Of a DNA stretch of 64,000 bases, positions 12,681-24,701 are shown one piece after another; positions within the stretch are counted from its first letter, which is position 1, and the number at the start of each line of letters is the position of its first letter. The position numbers and the translations under genes are program-made. The notes beneath the pieces are model-generated. The model searched no databases and had not been told where the DNA came from. It worked only from the letters and a program-made list of their open reading frames with translations. The stretch spans positions 2,813,312-2,877,311 of the forward strand of contig JACTAT010000059.1 in the NCBI GenBank assembly GCA_014526335.1. Direction: 5' to 3'. The DNA is from Chrysaora quinquecirrha. Its lineage: Eukaryota; Cnidaria; Scyphozoa; Semaeostomeae; Pelagiidae.

Positions 12681-12735
12681 ACGTCATTTCCGCTCTGCCT
12701 CGTTTTTATGAATTTTCGTGACGTTGATCACGTGG
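12681..12735 (+). promoter_or_regulatory. Possible cyclin J promoter elements (CRE-like, ETS-like, E-box)
   Basis: TACGTCATTTCCGC at about 12681 combines a CRE half site and an ETS-like core. TGACGTTGATCACGTGG at 12719-12735 adds a second CRE-like half and a CACGTG E-box. The cluster lies 220-280 bp upstream of the cyclin J ATG, in the right place for a proximal promoter. Motif matches this short are common by chance. Confidence 0.3.
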
Positions 12736-12957
12736 TAAAATACACAAACGTGCGCCAAATCAAAATAAATTTTTATTTGGCAAGCAAACGTGGAGACAAG
12801 TTTTGAAAGGAGAAGCACTGGGAATACAGAAACGAAACAGAAACTAAACTTGGCTAAAGTTTTTATAAAAAAGCTATCTTTTTACTATGAGATATTTGAA
12901 GATATAATCATATATCTTTTGGGGAAAGACAAGCTTTGCCTTCTCTCCAAAACTGAA

Positions 12958-15628
12958 ATGTACGGTGAAGAAAACTGGTGGAAGTCTCAAACAGCGAAAG
13001 ATGTCCATGCCACGTTGAGGAAACGCGAAACTGAACTGCCAACTTTCCACACGCAATCACCACAAATTTGTTACAGAAGATTTCTTGTAAACTGGCTTGC
13101 CCTTCTTGGAGAGAAACATGGTTTGACGCACGGAGTTGTACATTTAGCAGTGAGTTACTTGGACCATGTCATGGAAAGCTATGAACTTTTGATGGAGTCA
13201 CAACTTAATATGCTTGCCTTGTGCTGCTTGTCCTTGGCCGGTAATATCAAACATTCCTGCAAATTATATTTATCATCATGCGTCTCAACTTTCTATAATT
13301 AGTTGTTTATCTTATCTGGACTTATCACCTAGAAGTATCTAACACAGAAGGGACGTATCTGTATAATGTAAATAACCCAAAGCCCAAAGGGGTTTTTTGA
13401 GTACCTCTTAGTAAGGGTTAAGATAAGAAATAGTCCTACTGATTTGATACCCCCCCCCCCCAGTGACACAAGGGCTCCAAGAAGGGCCCCCACAGCAATC
13501 ATGGTACCCCAACCATACTGAATATCCGCCAATGTACTGCAAATCCTCCCTTGTACTGTACACATTACATGGGGTGTCTATGGATAAACCAGGTGGTTGC
13601 TTAACTAGATTATTGTTTGTATAAAAATCCCATCAAAATATTTTAAAATATGACATATCAGTGACATTCCGTATTGGTTTTGAAATTTAGTACAATTTCC
13701 TGTACAGTTTTGATATATCTGTACAGAATGTGTATAAACCCCCCTATTGAGCCCTTGTTTCTCTAATAAGGACTGTGGGAATAAATTTAGATTGAAATCA
13801 AACTCTGTGTACATAAAATGTGTGATGCATATATTTTCTGCTAAAAATCTTCATTTTTCTTCTTTTTTAGCAAAAATCGAGGAATGTGAAGAAAATATTC
13901 CAAGGGTTCCAACCTTGAAAAAATATTGTAAAGAAACGTTTGTATTAAGACAATTTATAGACATGGAGATTGCAATATCACAATGCTTGAACTGGAGGCT
14001 GATTCTACCCACGACAGCTAGTTTTATGGAGTATTATGTGATGGAGAGTTTAAGTGAAAATGACTTACATGCTGGGGAAATAATCACATCTCTGCCAAAA
14101 GCTAGATCATATTTAAAGAAATATACTGTTTATTTCGTGGAGGTTTCATTGCAAGGTAAGTAAAAACCAATCAAACTTGAGCATTCTTACTGCCATTGCC
14201 AAAGGACAGGATACCTCAGTAGACTCCAACACACACTCTGACTGAATAGATAAGGAGTTTAAAAGCCACCCTCTATTGGCTACAGGGGATGCTCATTTTA
14301 TTGAGGCATACACTCTTGCCAGGCTGGTGCTCTTAAGAGGAAATATTGTCGGGACGCAGCCTACACCTAGACTGAAACATCAAATAAGCACTGATTTGAT
14401 CAGTTTGAGTCTGGGCACAGGCTATCAGGAAGATCCCACCTTGATTTCTTGGACTGAGGGATGTGAAAAATAGAATTTACTGACAATGATGAAGACACAA
14501 CCTTCAAAATTGCACCTGTCACAACTCAAATACGCAAGATTTGATCATAGACTGAGTGAGGTAATGTTACCTAGCAAAGCATTTTTCTTTCATTTGCAAT
14601 GCCTAATTAAATAAACAATATGTAGTACACACACAAATACAGCATACAAATTTCATTAAAATCAATTCTTCCTTCAACAGATTATGCATTCCTTCAATTC
14701 TTGCCTTCTTTGATTGCATCAGCATCAGTATATACAGCAAGGCACTGCTTGCAACTAACACCGGAATGGCCAACAAAGATGATCACACTAACTGGTTACA
14801 GCTGCATTGACATGGACAAATGTAAAACACATCTGCTAAGGTAAGGATAAACCATTCAAACCATAACCTTTCAAGACATGTGGAAGGGCCGTTATTGCCA
14901 CACATAAAATATGCCTTTGGAATGTATCAAGATGGTGAATATTTCCAGTAATGATGAGCCATCACTGAATGATTTTGTAAAGCTGGATTTCCATTTGTCC
15001 TTTTAACCACGGGAACTGGAACGGGAAAATAATCATGTGAGCACATGCACTTTGTACATCACATTTTTGCATTGCATGGGAACATTTTCCTGTTCATTTT
15101 GTCAGGGGAAAAAGTTGAACTGAGTTGACTTTTTCTGTAGACTTCTAGTTGTTTTTTGGCATGTCTTCTGAAAAATTTGCCAGGTCTCCTAAACCTTCTG
15201 CCCACTCTAGAGGGTTTTGCAGACATCGCAAGCAATCCCTTTCTTGTCTTAAAATGAAACATGAAGCCCGAGTTCGTTCTTATCAACCTCAGCCTATACC
15301 GTTGTTGGCAGCCTTGTCTTTTTGTTTTCCTCCTACATCTACCATTTTCAGAATTACAGGGCCTCTGCAGAAAAAGGAGGGTTACCAAAATAACACCCTA
15401 AATCTTCTCCGAAAATGAGAGAGATTACAGACTTCATTTACATCTCGCGGAAAATCAAACTGCGATTTTCAGAGTGGAGATTTGATAAACCCGAAAGAAT
15501 ACGCAGTCTAATTAAAATTTTTCTGATAGACATTTGACATTTAATTTGCATATTCTTTTGCATATAGGATACACGATGTTGATGCGAAAAGGACAACAAA
15601 TAATGGAAACAATGTTGACCCAGTGTAA
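12958..15628 (+). CDS. ccnj: Cyclin J, four coding exons
   Basis: Exons 12958-13240, 13871-14155, 14681-14840 and 15568-15628 join in frame with GT-AG borders (GTAATA, GTAAGT and GTAAGG donors; TTTTTTAG, TTCAACAG and CATATAG acceptors) to give 262 residues. The start ATG at 12958 opens the WW motif (GEENWWKSQTAKDVHATL) that heads cyclin J proteins. Further family marks are SPQICYRRFL, HLAVSYLDHVM and LALCCLSLA in the N-terminal cyclin box, LPTTASFMEYYVMES and YTVYFVEVSLQDYAFLQFLP in the C-terminal box, and HDVDAKRTTNNGNN at the end. Cyclin J is a conserved but little studied cyclin that binds a CDK; in flies it acts in oogenesis. The tail is short compared with vertebrate forms of over 370 residues, so an alternative last exon could exist. 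Introns are 630, 525 and 727 bp. Confidence 0.9.
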
Positions 15629-17249
15629 TTGCCAACAAACAGATGAACTCGTGAGATAAAGTCGGTATACATATTATTTGTGTTATTATTAACGGATAGA
15701 AATTCTATTTAAAATATTTAATTTATTTTCGCTTCATACTAGCTATCTCAAAACTTCTAGGGACGTTTTCAGTATGCCCTTGGACGCATTCTTATCGGTG
15801 TAGCTAGTAAATGCCGTTATACTACATTTCATTACTGTAAATGCTGGCTGATTTGAAATTAACCCTTTAGAGTGGGCTTGTTTGGGCTGCGTTGTAACTA
15901 GCTTGTTTTGTTTCGTTTATCGGTCGAAGCATGCAAAAGCAAATCAACAAAATATGCGTTGTATCGTACGTCATGAATCAACAACACCTCCACTTCCATA
16001 AACCTTCTTCTCGGAGCTCATGGCACCTAAGTTGTGTAGTTAGCTCCTTAGCAGTGATAGTTAACCCAAGGGGCACACACTTAGGAAACGTATGCCTATC
16101 CGACAAAATTATTCGAGCTATCAGCTCTGACTCTGAGCATGATTTACCCTGAATTCTGATATCAAAGAAAACATTAGCTACGATTTGTAACTTACTGAAT
16201 TTTAGTACCTGAATCCTAAAAGTGGACGGTAAGCTATCAGATCAATATAGTTCCTCATGACCAAAACGGCAATACTCATTCAAAGAGTTATCATTCCCAA
16301 AAATATCAGATTTTCAACTGTTTGGTCCTTTCTGGGTAGGACCGGATTAAGTAACGCTAACGCGTGAGATATGCTCTGAAATTGGATACTTTGGGTATGG
16401 AATGAATTTTCATTTCAGTAAAACGTACTTAAGAGTTGCCCTATCAGAGAAAGAAACTAACGTACATTACACATTATATTATATATAATGCAAAACCTTT
16501 ACACTATAGCAGTGTAACAATGGGTCGAGGAGTTTAATAAGGGCATCCACGGACATCTCATGCAGTGCATGAGTTTGATCTTGGTCTGTCGTGGGTCTGT
16601 CGTCTACTGGGTAACCACTGGGTAAATTTAGCAGGCCCGTTTTCCTTTCCTGGTGAATGGAATTAGCCTTTCATTCCCCGTTTTGCTTCACGATAGATTA
16701 GGCTCACAAGAATGAGCCTTAAGATCTGAAACTTACAAATTGTTTAATGCAAAAGAAAAACTAGCTATGAAAATATTTTAATCTATAAAAAAGGAACCTA
16801 TTCATATTAACATAGATCGTATGTATGCATCGTATACCTATCTATGTCATTCAAGTAAGATTTATTTAAGTTGTTAAGGTTTATACAAGAACGCTTTATA
16901 GACGCTATACAGAAAGCTAAAGAAGAAAAGTTGGGTTATATTTGTTTTAACTTATACAATTTGAATAGCTATGAAGGAAAGTGAAGTTAATGATATTTTG
17001 TTTCAAAAATATGATTTAGCCTTTTGCCTTTCCGCTCAACTTTTCAGTAATGCTATTGATAGTGACCCTACTCGTTCCCGTGAGGAGCAGGGGTTCCTAT
17101 TTACCTCCTGTACGTTTTTGTTCATTTATGTTCCATTTCTTGATGTTACAGTGCGCCTCTTGTGATTTCTGTACTCTGAAATTTTAGTGTAGCATTTCTG
17201 TTTCCACACGTTTAAGAATGTCTGCCAATATTTGTTTTTCCTGCTAAAT
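15629..17249. other. Cyclin J 3' flank, intergenic
   Basis: No further exon or domain recognised. Confidence 0.45.
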
Positions 17250-17860
17250 TTCTGGACTATTCCTTATCATGCTGTCTAATCTCAATGCGTTCTGTCACAT
17301 TCCTCCTTATTCTTGTGCATCTTGCCAAATTTTTTACGTTCCTTGTCACACCTGTACGTTCCTGTGCCAGTCCTATCCATTCTTATGTGCGATTCCTGTC
17401 TCACCGCCCGTATTGACTCTCGCCACTCTTGCACCTTGCTGTGCAATTGCTTTATTCGCCCATGTTAATTCTTCATTCGTGCATGTTCCTGTGCCATTGG
17501 CTCTTGTACGTTCCTGGCATTCTCTCTGCACTCAGTGTCCAAAAAAGCACTTCTTTTTCTACAAGTTTGGAGCTGTCTTTCAGTATTTGTTTTCCAGTTC
17601 ATTCCTTGCCCATTCCTGCCGTCACTTTGTCATTTCTATACGCTCCTGTTTCATTCCTGCTTGTTCTTATGCATTCTGCTCTATTCGTTTCTGTTCCGTA
17701 TCGCTCCTCTATGTTTCTGTGCTGGTTGCCAGTCCTATCCATTCCTGTGCCACTCCTGCTCCACTCCCCTCAACGCCCCTGTTTCGTAATCACCTTGCTG
17801 TGCCATTGCTATATACATCTATGTTCATTCATTTCTGCATGTTTCTGTAGTTTTAAGCCA
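17250..17860. repeat. Degenerate pyrimidine-rich iterated sequence
   Basis: Words such as CATTCCTG, GTTCCTGTG and CATTCTTGTG recur at irregular spacing of about 20-30 bp, giving a strong T/C strand bias. This keeps several frames open and creates spurious Cys/Ser/Phe-rich ORFs. It ends just past the 3' end of the minus-strand receptor gene. Confidence 0.6.
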
Positions 17861-17929
17861 TATTTTTCTACAGCTCTACACGTAAAACATTGTCTGTTTG
17901 TATAAGGTTTTGGTTTACCAACAGCAACA

Positions 17930-18757
17930 TTATAATGTAATCCTTTGCTGGTAGTTATTTGGCCCGAAATGATGCCTTTTGGCCGTCTTCTGTCTGCAAT
18001 AAATCGCAAAAAAGTAAAGCATAGTGTTAATAGAAGTATTCAGCTCGAAAATTAACTCCGCTGCTACACCTAATTGTATTGAGTATTGAAAATGGAAGGC
18101 GAATGCCTTAGGAAACATGCACATTAAAAAGGCAGAAGAAATCGCAACGGAATGGAAAAAAACCATCTTGTTAGATCTTCTTTGCTCCATACGTGCAGAT
18201 ACGTTTGTGTTGTATATACTGTTATCTCGCTGCTTCATTTTATAACACATCACGGCATAAATGATGATCAATAATGGTCCACATGTTATTAACATCGAAG
18301 AGTAATACTTCATTTTTACAAAACCTAGCAAAATCAGAACAGTAAGAACTAATGATGCGAACCATAATAGAAGTAGGATAATCTTGCATCTTCTTGTAGT
18401 AATTATGCGCTTGATTTCCAATGGATAAACTGTGGCAATAAATCGTTGAACAGCAATGAAAACAACATGAGTTAAGGACAACATTGCTGAGAATAATGTA
18501 GGGATTTCTGCAAACATCTGTATAACTTCCCAGTATTGAAAGCGTTCGGTAACTATAGTAATAACAATAAGAACATCGTACAATATGAACATAAAACATG
18601 ACAGCAAATCCGTGATGCTGAGGCTGAGAAGTGTCATCCCAAATACGTTTTTGTTTTTCTTTTCGCGGCATATTAAGACAATTTGAATAATATTGAGAAT
18701 TATTCCAAGCACTCCAATTACAGCTGATGAACAAGCATATACCATAAGAATCATCAT
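17930..18757 (-). CDS. Divergent class A G protein-coupled receptor
   Basis: Single exon of 275 residues from the ATG at 18757; three more codons upstream end at a TTG. Seven hydrophobic segments are present. TM1 keeps the Asn (GIILNIIQI) and TM2 the Asp (LSITDLLS). Other core marks are altered: QRF replaces DRY (VFIAVQRFIATVYPL), CMFP replaces CWxP in TM6, and NTMLY replaces NPxxY in TM7. The usual TM3-loop 2 cysteine pair is not evident. The N-terminus is almost absent and the C-tail is short and basic. Such short receptors with degraded motifs are numerous in cnidarians. Ligand and coupling cannot be read from the sequence. The frame is intact, so the changes look like lineage divergence rather than decay. 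Confidence 0.85.
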   Translation of the reverse strand: MMILMVYACSSAVIGVLGIILNIIQIVLICREKKNKNVFGMTLLSLSITDLLSCFMFILYDVLIVITIVTERFQYWEVIQMFAEIPTLFSAMLSLTHVVFIAVQRFIATVYPLEIKRIITTRRCKIILLLLWFASLVLTVLILLGFVKMKYYSSMLITCGPLLIIIYAVMCYKMKQRDNSIYNTNVSARMEQRRSNKMVFFHSVAISSAFLMCMFPKAFAFHFQYSIQLGVAAELIFELNTSINTMLYFFAIYCRQKTAKRHHFGPNNYQQRITL

Positions 18758-19221
18758 CTCTGTCAACGGCCTAATGATCTGTTTTCAGTAGACGGCGGAT
18801 TCTTGAAGAAAGAAAGTTACGTCGATTTTACCTCTATATGAAACCTTATCTGAATCGCACACATATAAATCATCCTATCATATCCAAAAACATTGTTGAT
18901 GAATCGCTTATTCAAGCGGTTATCCTACATCAAATCGTTTCTTTCCAAGTTCTTCACCGCTCATTTATAAAGCAACTTATTCCAGGCTTTTCGATTTATT
19001 ATTTAACTGCGGTTTGATGAAAGACACAGAATAGATACAGTTTGTATGATCAGCTAAAATGACATTTGCCTTTCTTATATCAATAGAGTATGCTAGTCTT
19101 CTAGCGCGTTTATAGTGCAGATTTGTTCAACATAATATTTTATTCCGCTTGAAAGTGTCTTAGTCTGCACGCAGGCTACATAATTGCCTTGACACCTATA
19201 CTGTTAGATTAGAAAGGACCC
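18758..19221. other. Upstream flank of the minus-strand receptor
   Basis: Presumed promoter side of the receptor gene. No exon seen. Confidence 0.4.
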
Positions 19222-19223
19222 TA

Positions 19224-19609
19224 CACTTTTTTTTTAATAAGCAACCGCTCAATAAGCAACTAGGGCTGAACTGACCTTAACATTAAGCAACTTAAGGGCT
19301 CAATTGAATTACTGTAAGCAACTAAGAAGTCAAACAAGTAAGCTTATTCTCTTTCTTGTGTTAGGAAATTGTTCTTCATTCTTATGTTTTGCATGTTGAA
19401 GTACGTTAGCTAACGTTTTTCCACTTACTGTCTCCCAAAAGTCATGTTGTAGGCCTAACAGATGACAATTTTACTCCAATTTTACGCGCGAAGTCGGGGG
19501 TGTATAGTAGGTACAATAAATGTTAAGCAACTTTGAGGACTGAAACGTCTAAAATTTTAAGCAACTTTGAGGGCTGGACGAAAGTCAAGTTGCTTATTAA
19601 AAAAAAGTG
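19224..19609. mobile_element. MITE with TA target sites, iterated word TAAGCAAC
   Basis: 386 bp flanked by TA on both sides (19222-19223, 19610-19611). Terminal inverted repeats are CAC, a run of eight or nine T, then AATAAGCAAC; they are near perfect over 21-22 bp. TAAGCAACT-type words recur about seven times inside, clustered toward both ends. There is no transposase ORF. The TA flanks fit a Tc1/mariner-type element. Confidence 0.75.
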
Positions 19610-19611
19610 TA

Positions 19612-21380
19612 TCGTAGAATTTATAAACGAAGCTTCGCAAGGCCCACCGCGGAAACAAGCGAAGGCCGAGCTGGTTTTATATTAAGATTAAGCTCTAAGA
19701 CGGCGCATGGATTGTTGATGGTGTATGAAATATGAATAAATGTACATTCAGGGCTATTTGTTGTACCTCAGATATGATACATAGATCCGGGGGGGGCGCT
19801 TAACTTTCCGGTATACGGTGACGTGCCACCAGGAAAGTGCCAAAGTCACCCTGTCCTGGAGACAAATTAGAAAAAGATACCCTGTCCTGGAGTCGGTTGC
19901 GGACATAGATAGAATATTGTCAAATTTGAATGCTAATCTTAGGTTACATGTTACAGTGCAATTTTTAACAATGAAACGGGTGGCTGCGCGCGCCTGCACT
20001 ATTTAGTTCTTCTGCACTATATATATCATTCCTACGTGTTCTACTACACCAGTGCTGGCTATTATTTTCACTGGCGCTAAAGCACCATTTCACCTTCATC
20101 TTGTAGTAAGTCTACACGAGTGCCTAGGTTCACTGTTGTTGTTCTCATTATTGCTTGACAGATCCAGCCAACTGTTTCAGTTGCAGATGCACGTGTTAAA
20201 CGGTGCAAAATGAACCATAAAATTTTTGTACTTGTTACAAAAATTTTTGTACTTGTTTTGTTACAAAAATTAGAAGTGAGTTTTGCTCTCTACACGTCTC
20301 TGTGACAGCACAGTATCTGCCTTGCACGTTTTGCACAAGGAAATTCTAGCACAGTTTTGCGATAGCCTTGGGACACAAAGTTTTGTTGACAGCACGGGAA
20401 ATCTGTCGCTAATTTGCAGAAACATTCTCAAGCGTAGCAGCAGAGCATTGAAACATGTTTCCCAGGGGGGTGGTGACAACGTTTTCACCTTTTTTTGTTC
20501 CGTTCTAGATTATTTCAACCGTCATCTGTCATATAAGGCTAGACACGTGACATTGGCATTGTCTTTTCTTTCATGCCACTGAACGGTTGTCGATTTCAAG
20601 TTACATTTAAACCAAGCAATAAGTGCTGTGAAAATTTCACTAGCATAAAGGTCCCTTGAGAGCTGCCATAAAACCAAACACGATGCGCTGCGCAGTTTTC
20701 CCTCACATTTCAAGATTTGTGTTTGGTGTACGGGGTGAAGAACTTGGAGCTCTCGCCCTGGTGTTTTCAAACAACAGTGAAACGAACACAAGAGTCAAGA
20801 GGGTGAATTCTCGCAAAACGGCATGAAATATCATTGAAATTTTGGGATCTTAGTGAAACCAGGAATTGTATATTGCTGCAAAAACAGTTTTTCTGGTGAA
20901 TTTTCAACTTTTCCTGCCAAAAGTTTCTAGATATCGCTGTATGGCCACAAGAAAGCTGTACACAACTCGTGGTGAACGGAGCTACGAAGCCCTCATGCTT
21001 GCTCTAAGCTCTCTTGCTTTGCAAACAAGAACGAAAACAAAGGCCAAAAGAAAAATAAATCATAAAAGAATGGAACATTGAATGTATCAGGCAAAGTTTG
21101 CAATTAACAACCAAGCACAGAATTTTACCGTTAAAAGAGTTCTGTTGGTCCTTCTTTCAATTTCGCACGCCAGTTCGCCGTCGCACAGAAATGTTTAATG
21201 AGTAAGTTTTCGAAAAATATTCATTTTCATATTTTGACTATTTTGATGTTTACCTACTCATTTGCTTCTTCCTAAAAATATCTGTTTATTAAATAAATGT
21301 GAGATTTTACTGGGTAATTCTGCTCTCTTCGTTACTGAAATGCGGAGCGGGTTTACTAGAATCCACACCATCATACAACA
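19612..21380. other. Intergenic, nothing recognised
   Basis: Includes a short local duplication around AAATTTTTGTACTTGTT (20220-20265). No gene supported. Confidence 0.4.
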
Positions 21381-21382
21381 TA

Positions 21383-21973
21383 CAGTTGACATCAGCTATC
21401 TCGAACTCTCAAGGGAAACTGGAATTTGTTCGAGATAGCGAATGTTCGAAATAACGGATGCCCCATATAAATATAAAAAATTATAGTTTTTAAGTCAGAA
21501 AAGGAACCCCTATTAACATGCAGGGTTACTGATCCCAAATTTCATCAAACAAGTCTGGTATTTTTTACATAGCAGTCAAAACACCCCAATGCTTTCATCC
21601 CTACTATTGGTGAAATTGAGATAATGGCGATGCAGCACATCTCGAAAGAGAACAGCTTCATCTATTGTATACATGGGCAGCATATTACTTAGCTGCTGCC
21701 ATTCCCGCTCCGCTAGGCGATCTTATACATATTTCCAGCCTGTCTCTTTATCCAGTTCAGCAGAAAATTTGGCAAAGTTCGAGATAAAGAGCAGGTTTTC
21801 CTCCATGGGAAATCGAAAATGGTTCGAGACAGCGAATGTTTGAGATAACGGGGTTCGAGATAGCGGATGATTTTTCTATACAAACCCTTATACCAAAACG
21901 AGGGGAAATGGAAAATCGTTCGAGATAGCGAATGTTCGAGATAGCGGGCAGTCGAGATAGCGGATGTTAACTG
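21383..21973. mobile_element. pogo/Tigger-like MITE, iterated word TTCGAGATAGCG
   Basis: 591 bp flanked by TA. Ends read CAGTTGACATCAGCTATCTCGA and the inverse of CAGTTAACATCCGCTATCTCGA. The CAGTTGAC start and TA target are typical of pogo/Tigger elements of the Tc1/mariner superfamily. The word TTCGAGATAGCG and close variants occur about nine times inside, mainly in the two subterminal regions. No transposase is encoded. Confidence 0.75.
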
Positions 21974-22008
21974 TAGTAAATACGATGGATTACCAAATAC
22001 TTGAGCTA

Positions 22009-22554
22009 CACGCAGTTTTTTTTTATAAGCAACCAAGATGTAGAAGACCTAAAACTTTAAGCAACGTATAGTACCACAGTAAAAAAACCTAAGTAACATT
22101 TAAAATTTTGAATAATTTATATCACAGCAAGCAATTGAGGATTGATCAACATAGAAGCTATTTCCTTTCATTTGCCTTCAAAAACTCGCATATCAACGGA
22201 GTGTTAATCATTACGTGAAGCATTTCATTGAGGGGTTTTCGTTTAACTTTCAATACGAAGTCTCTATACGGTAAACAATTAATGGTTCTTCTTGACTGAT
22301 GTTATTTATAGTATTTCTTTGCTGTATATACTCGGTGTTTTAGCGTGATGTTGCATAAAAAGCTCAAAGCTATAGCAGAACTCCAAATTTTTATGTTTTT
22401 CTAGCCTCTATACTATTCTTAGGGCGAAAATATACAGTTAAAATTAAGCAACTACAAAGCAACTTTTGCCACTATAAAAGGTGGCCATAAGAGGTCCAAA
22501 ATAAGCAACTTTGGAACTAGGCTCGACCGATGTTGCTTATAAAAAAACTGCGTG
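22009..22554. mobile_element. MITE, iterated word TAAGCAAC, second copy type
   Basis: 546 bp with terminal repeats CACGCAG, T-run, ATAAGCAAC. TA flanks both sides, within a longer 11 bp direct repeat TACTTGAGCTA. Because ACTTGAGCT occurs again at about 22575, the insertion probably hit a TA inside a pre-existing tandem ACTTGAGCT; an 11 bp target duplication is the alternative. TAAGCAACT words recur at both ends of the interior. It shares the end architecture with 19224-19609 but little of the interior. Confidence 0.7.
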
Positions 22555-22556
22555 TA

Positions 22557-22877
22557 CTTGAGCTAGCATGATAAACTTGAGCTTTAATTCAAACTACCAT
22601 TGCATTTTGCTCTACGTTTTCTCCCTCGTGTAGCTACATATATTTTATAAATCAAAAATCAAATTCGCGTGAACAAGAATTTAAAGTTAGTTTGGAACTA
22701 GAAGCCTAGAAAATAGGCTATTTTCACAGTGTCTCTCCTCATTTGAAAAGGGTGTGGTCCCAAAAATATTTCTGAGGGTTTCCCCTTGACCCACTCCCTA
22801 AAATTTTGGCAGTAACACATCATTGCCCTCTCATTGTGAAAAAATAGCAACGCTGTAGCAATGTCCGAAGGACGCTG
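22557..22877. other. Intergenic, nothing recognised
   Basis: Nothing seen. Confidence 0.4.
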
Positions 22878-23049
22878 ATGATAATGATAATAATGATGAA
22901 GATAATGTTAATAATGACGAAGATGACGAAGAAGAAGACGATGATGATGATGATGACTTTGAAGAGGATGATAATGACCATAATGATCATGCTAGAGACG
23001 ATCATGATGATGAAGAAGCCAACGATGATGAGAATGATGATTATGTTGG

Positions 23050-23082
<33 letters not shown>

Positions 23083-23290
23083 CTTTGAAGAGGATGATAA
23101 TGACCATAATGATCATGCTAGAGACGATCATGATGATGATTATGATGCTCGACGACGACGACAACGATGATGATGATCACGTTGAAGACGAAAATGATGA
23201 TCACCGTCTTCAACATGATGATCATGTTGAAGACAATGATTGGTGATTGTGATGATGATGGTGATGATGATAATGATCCATTATGATGAT
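22878..23290. repeat. (GAT)n-rich low-complexity block with internal 130 bp-spaced duplication
   Basis: Imperfect GAT/GAA triplets. A block of about 70 bp starting GACTTTGAAGAGGATG at 22956 recurs at 23081, so the microsatellite also expanded by segment duplication. ORFs on both strands are by-products of the triplet period. Confidence 0.85.
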
Positions 23291-23826
23291 GATGCGATTG
23301 TTGACAATGTGATCAGATGAATCTTTCCTGGAGGAATCCTAAAACTTTGAATCGAAAATATAAAACCTCTAGTAACGTATATGTACTAATAAATTTGAGC
23401 TCATAGGTTAAACTGTGTAACAAACAACTCCCTTCAGTGCACCGAAACCTGTAATCTTCGCTACAAATGATGAATTTAATTCTAGAATCTCCAAAAGCTA
23501 TCATAACAATTCCCATACAATGCAGATGACTATATTCGATAATTAATAGCACTTTGAAGAATTGATTGCCAACTTTGAACCATTTATTTTCAGATGATTT
23601 TCGAAGCCGCAAACTGTTTTGAAAAAATTTCTTCTGTGTAACTTGGCAACAATTTCTACTGCGCCACAATCTCCTCCTCTTTTCACACGAAAGTACCTTG
23701 CATGTAATAGGACTTCTAGAAACCTCTTAGAATAACAACCCAATCAAAAACTGTATGAAAGTATTTAAAATAAAAAATAAAATCAAATTAGATTTGAGCA
23801 ACATTTTGCAATATTGTAGTCAAACT
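23291..23826. other. Intergenic, nothing recognised
   Basis: Nothing supportable. Confidence 0.4.
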
Positions 23827-23963
23827 TTTTTTTGAAACCCGACCGAGCCGGCTTTTTTGCGAGAAAATCTTGGTGTCAAATTTTTAGTTTCCTGCATCGT
23901 GGATCGAGCTCACAACCCTTAGCGCCAGAAACAAGCGCATTATTCAACTGCGCTACACTAACA
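23827..23963 (-). mobile_element. Probable tRNA-derived SINE
   Basis: On the minus strand a tRNA-like head (23963 to about 23891) contains an A-box-like word TAGCGCAGTTG (23956-23946) and a B-box-like word GAGCTCGATCC (23911-23901) at tRNA-like spacing. A short non-tRNA part and an A-rich tail (T-run at 23826-23833 on the plus strand) follow. Acceptor and anticodon stems do not form well, so a functional tRNA is unlikely. Confidence 0.5.
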
Positions 23964-24585
23964 GTTGATACTAATTGATTTTTTTGGCAAGCAATTGCAT
24001 TTTGTTAATTATGCCCACTAACGACAACACTTATCGGCGATTTCAAAGTTTAATTCCTATTATTTGTGGTTTATCTTTTGTTACGTTTTGGCAAGAAAAA
24101 GCGTCTATATGCCTATCTATCTATTTTCTATGCGTACATGCGTTCCACGACACCCTCTTAATATGTCCTTCGGACATAAAAATCTGCTTTTTCTCTGGTT
24201 CCCCTCTTTTTTATTTTTGTTTCTACCAGACCCCAAGATTTAGTAAATTTGGGGGCACGGTTACGAACATATTTGGAAACATCAATTTTTATTTTTAAAA
24301 TTTCAACATTTCGCAAAGGGCCCTTTTCTACATGACCTTTGTTTTTTGCTAACACTTTTCAATAGACGCTTTTTAAAGAAGGATGTACCCAGGGTGGTCG
24401 GAACCATGGGGATAGTGGGGACCATTGACCCTTGCTCGCACAAGCACTTGATTTTGTTTTGTGATATCCGGATACGAGGTTGCAGCGAATCCCAAGCCCG
24501 TTACATCCTTTTCTCCGATTTATGCTTCCATAGCATGGTTTGTTTCTTTTCTGACTTATATGATAACTAACTAAAACTGTTTTAG

Positions 24586-24648
24586 CTGTCGTGGGAAATG
24601 TCTGCTGTTACAGCAATCAAGATAATGGAGAGGATGGTGATGATGATA

Positions 24649-24701
<53 letters not shown>

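Noticed and set aside
12790..12957. Longer cyclin J N-terminus
   Set aside because: The extension starts at GTG and has no cyclin J similarity; the family start motif follows the ATG at 12958.
17269..17905. Cys/Ser/Phe-rich ORFs of 150-190 codons
   Set aside because: They come from a pyrimidine-rich iterated sequence and overlap in several frames.
22820..23246. Met/Ile- or Asp-rich ORFs on both strands
   Set aside because: By-products of the (GAT)n triplet repeat.
23891..23963. Functional tRNA gene
   Set aside because: A and B boxes are present but acceptor and anticodon stems do not pair; a SINE head is more likely.
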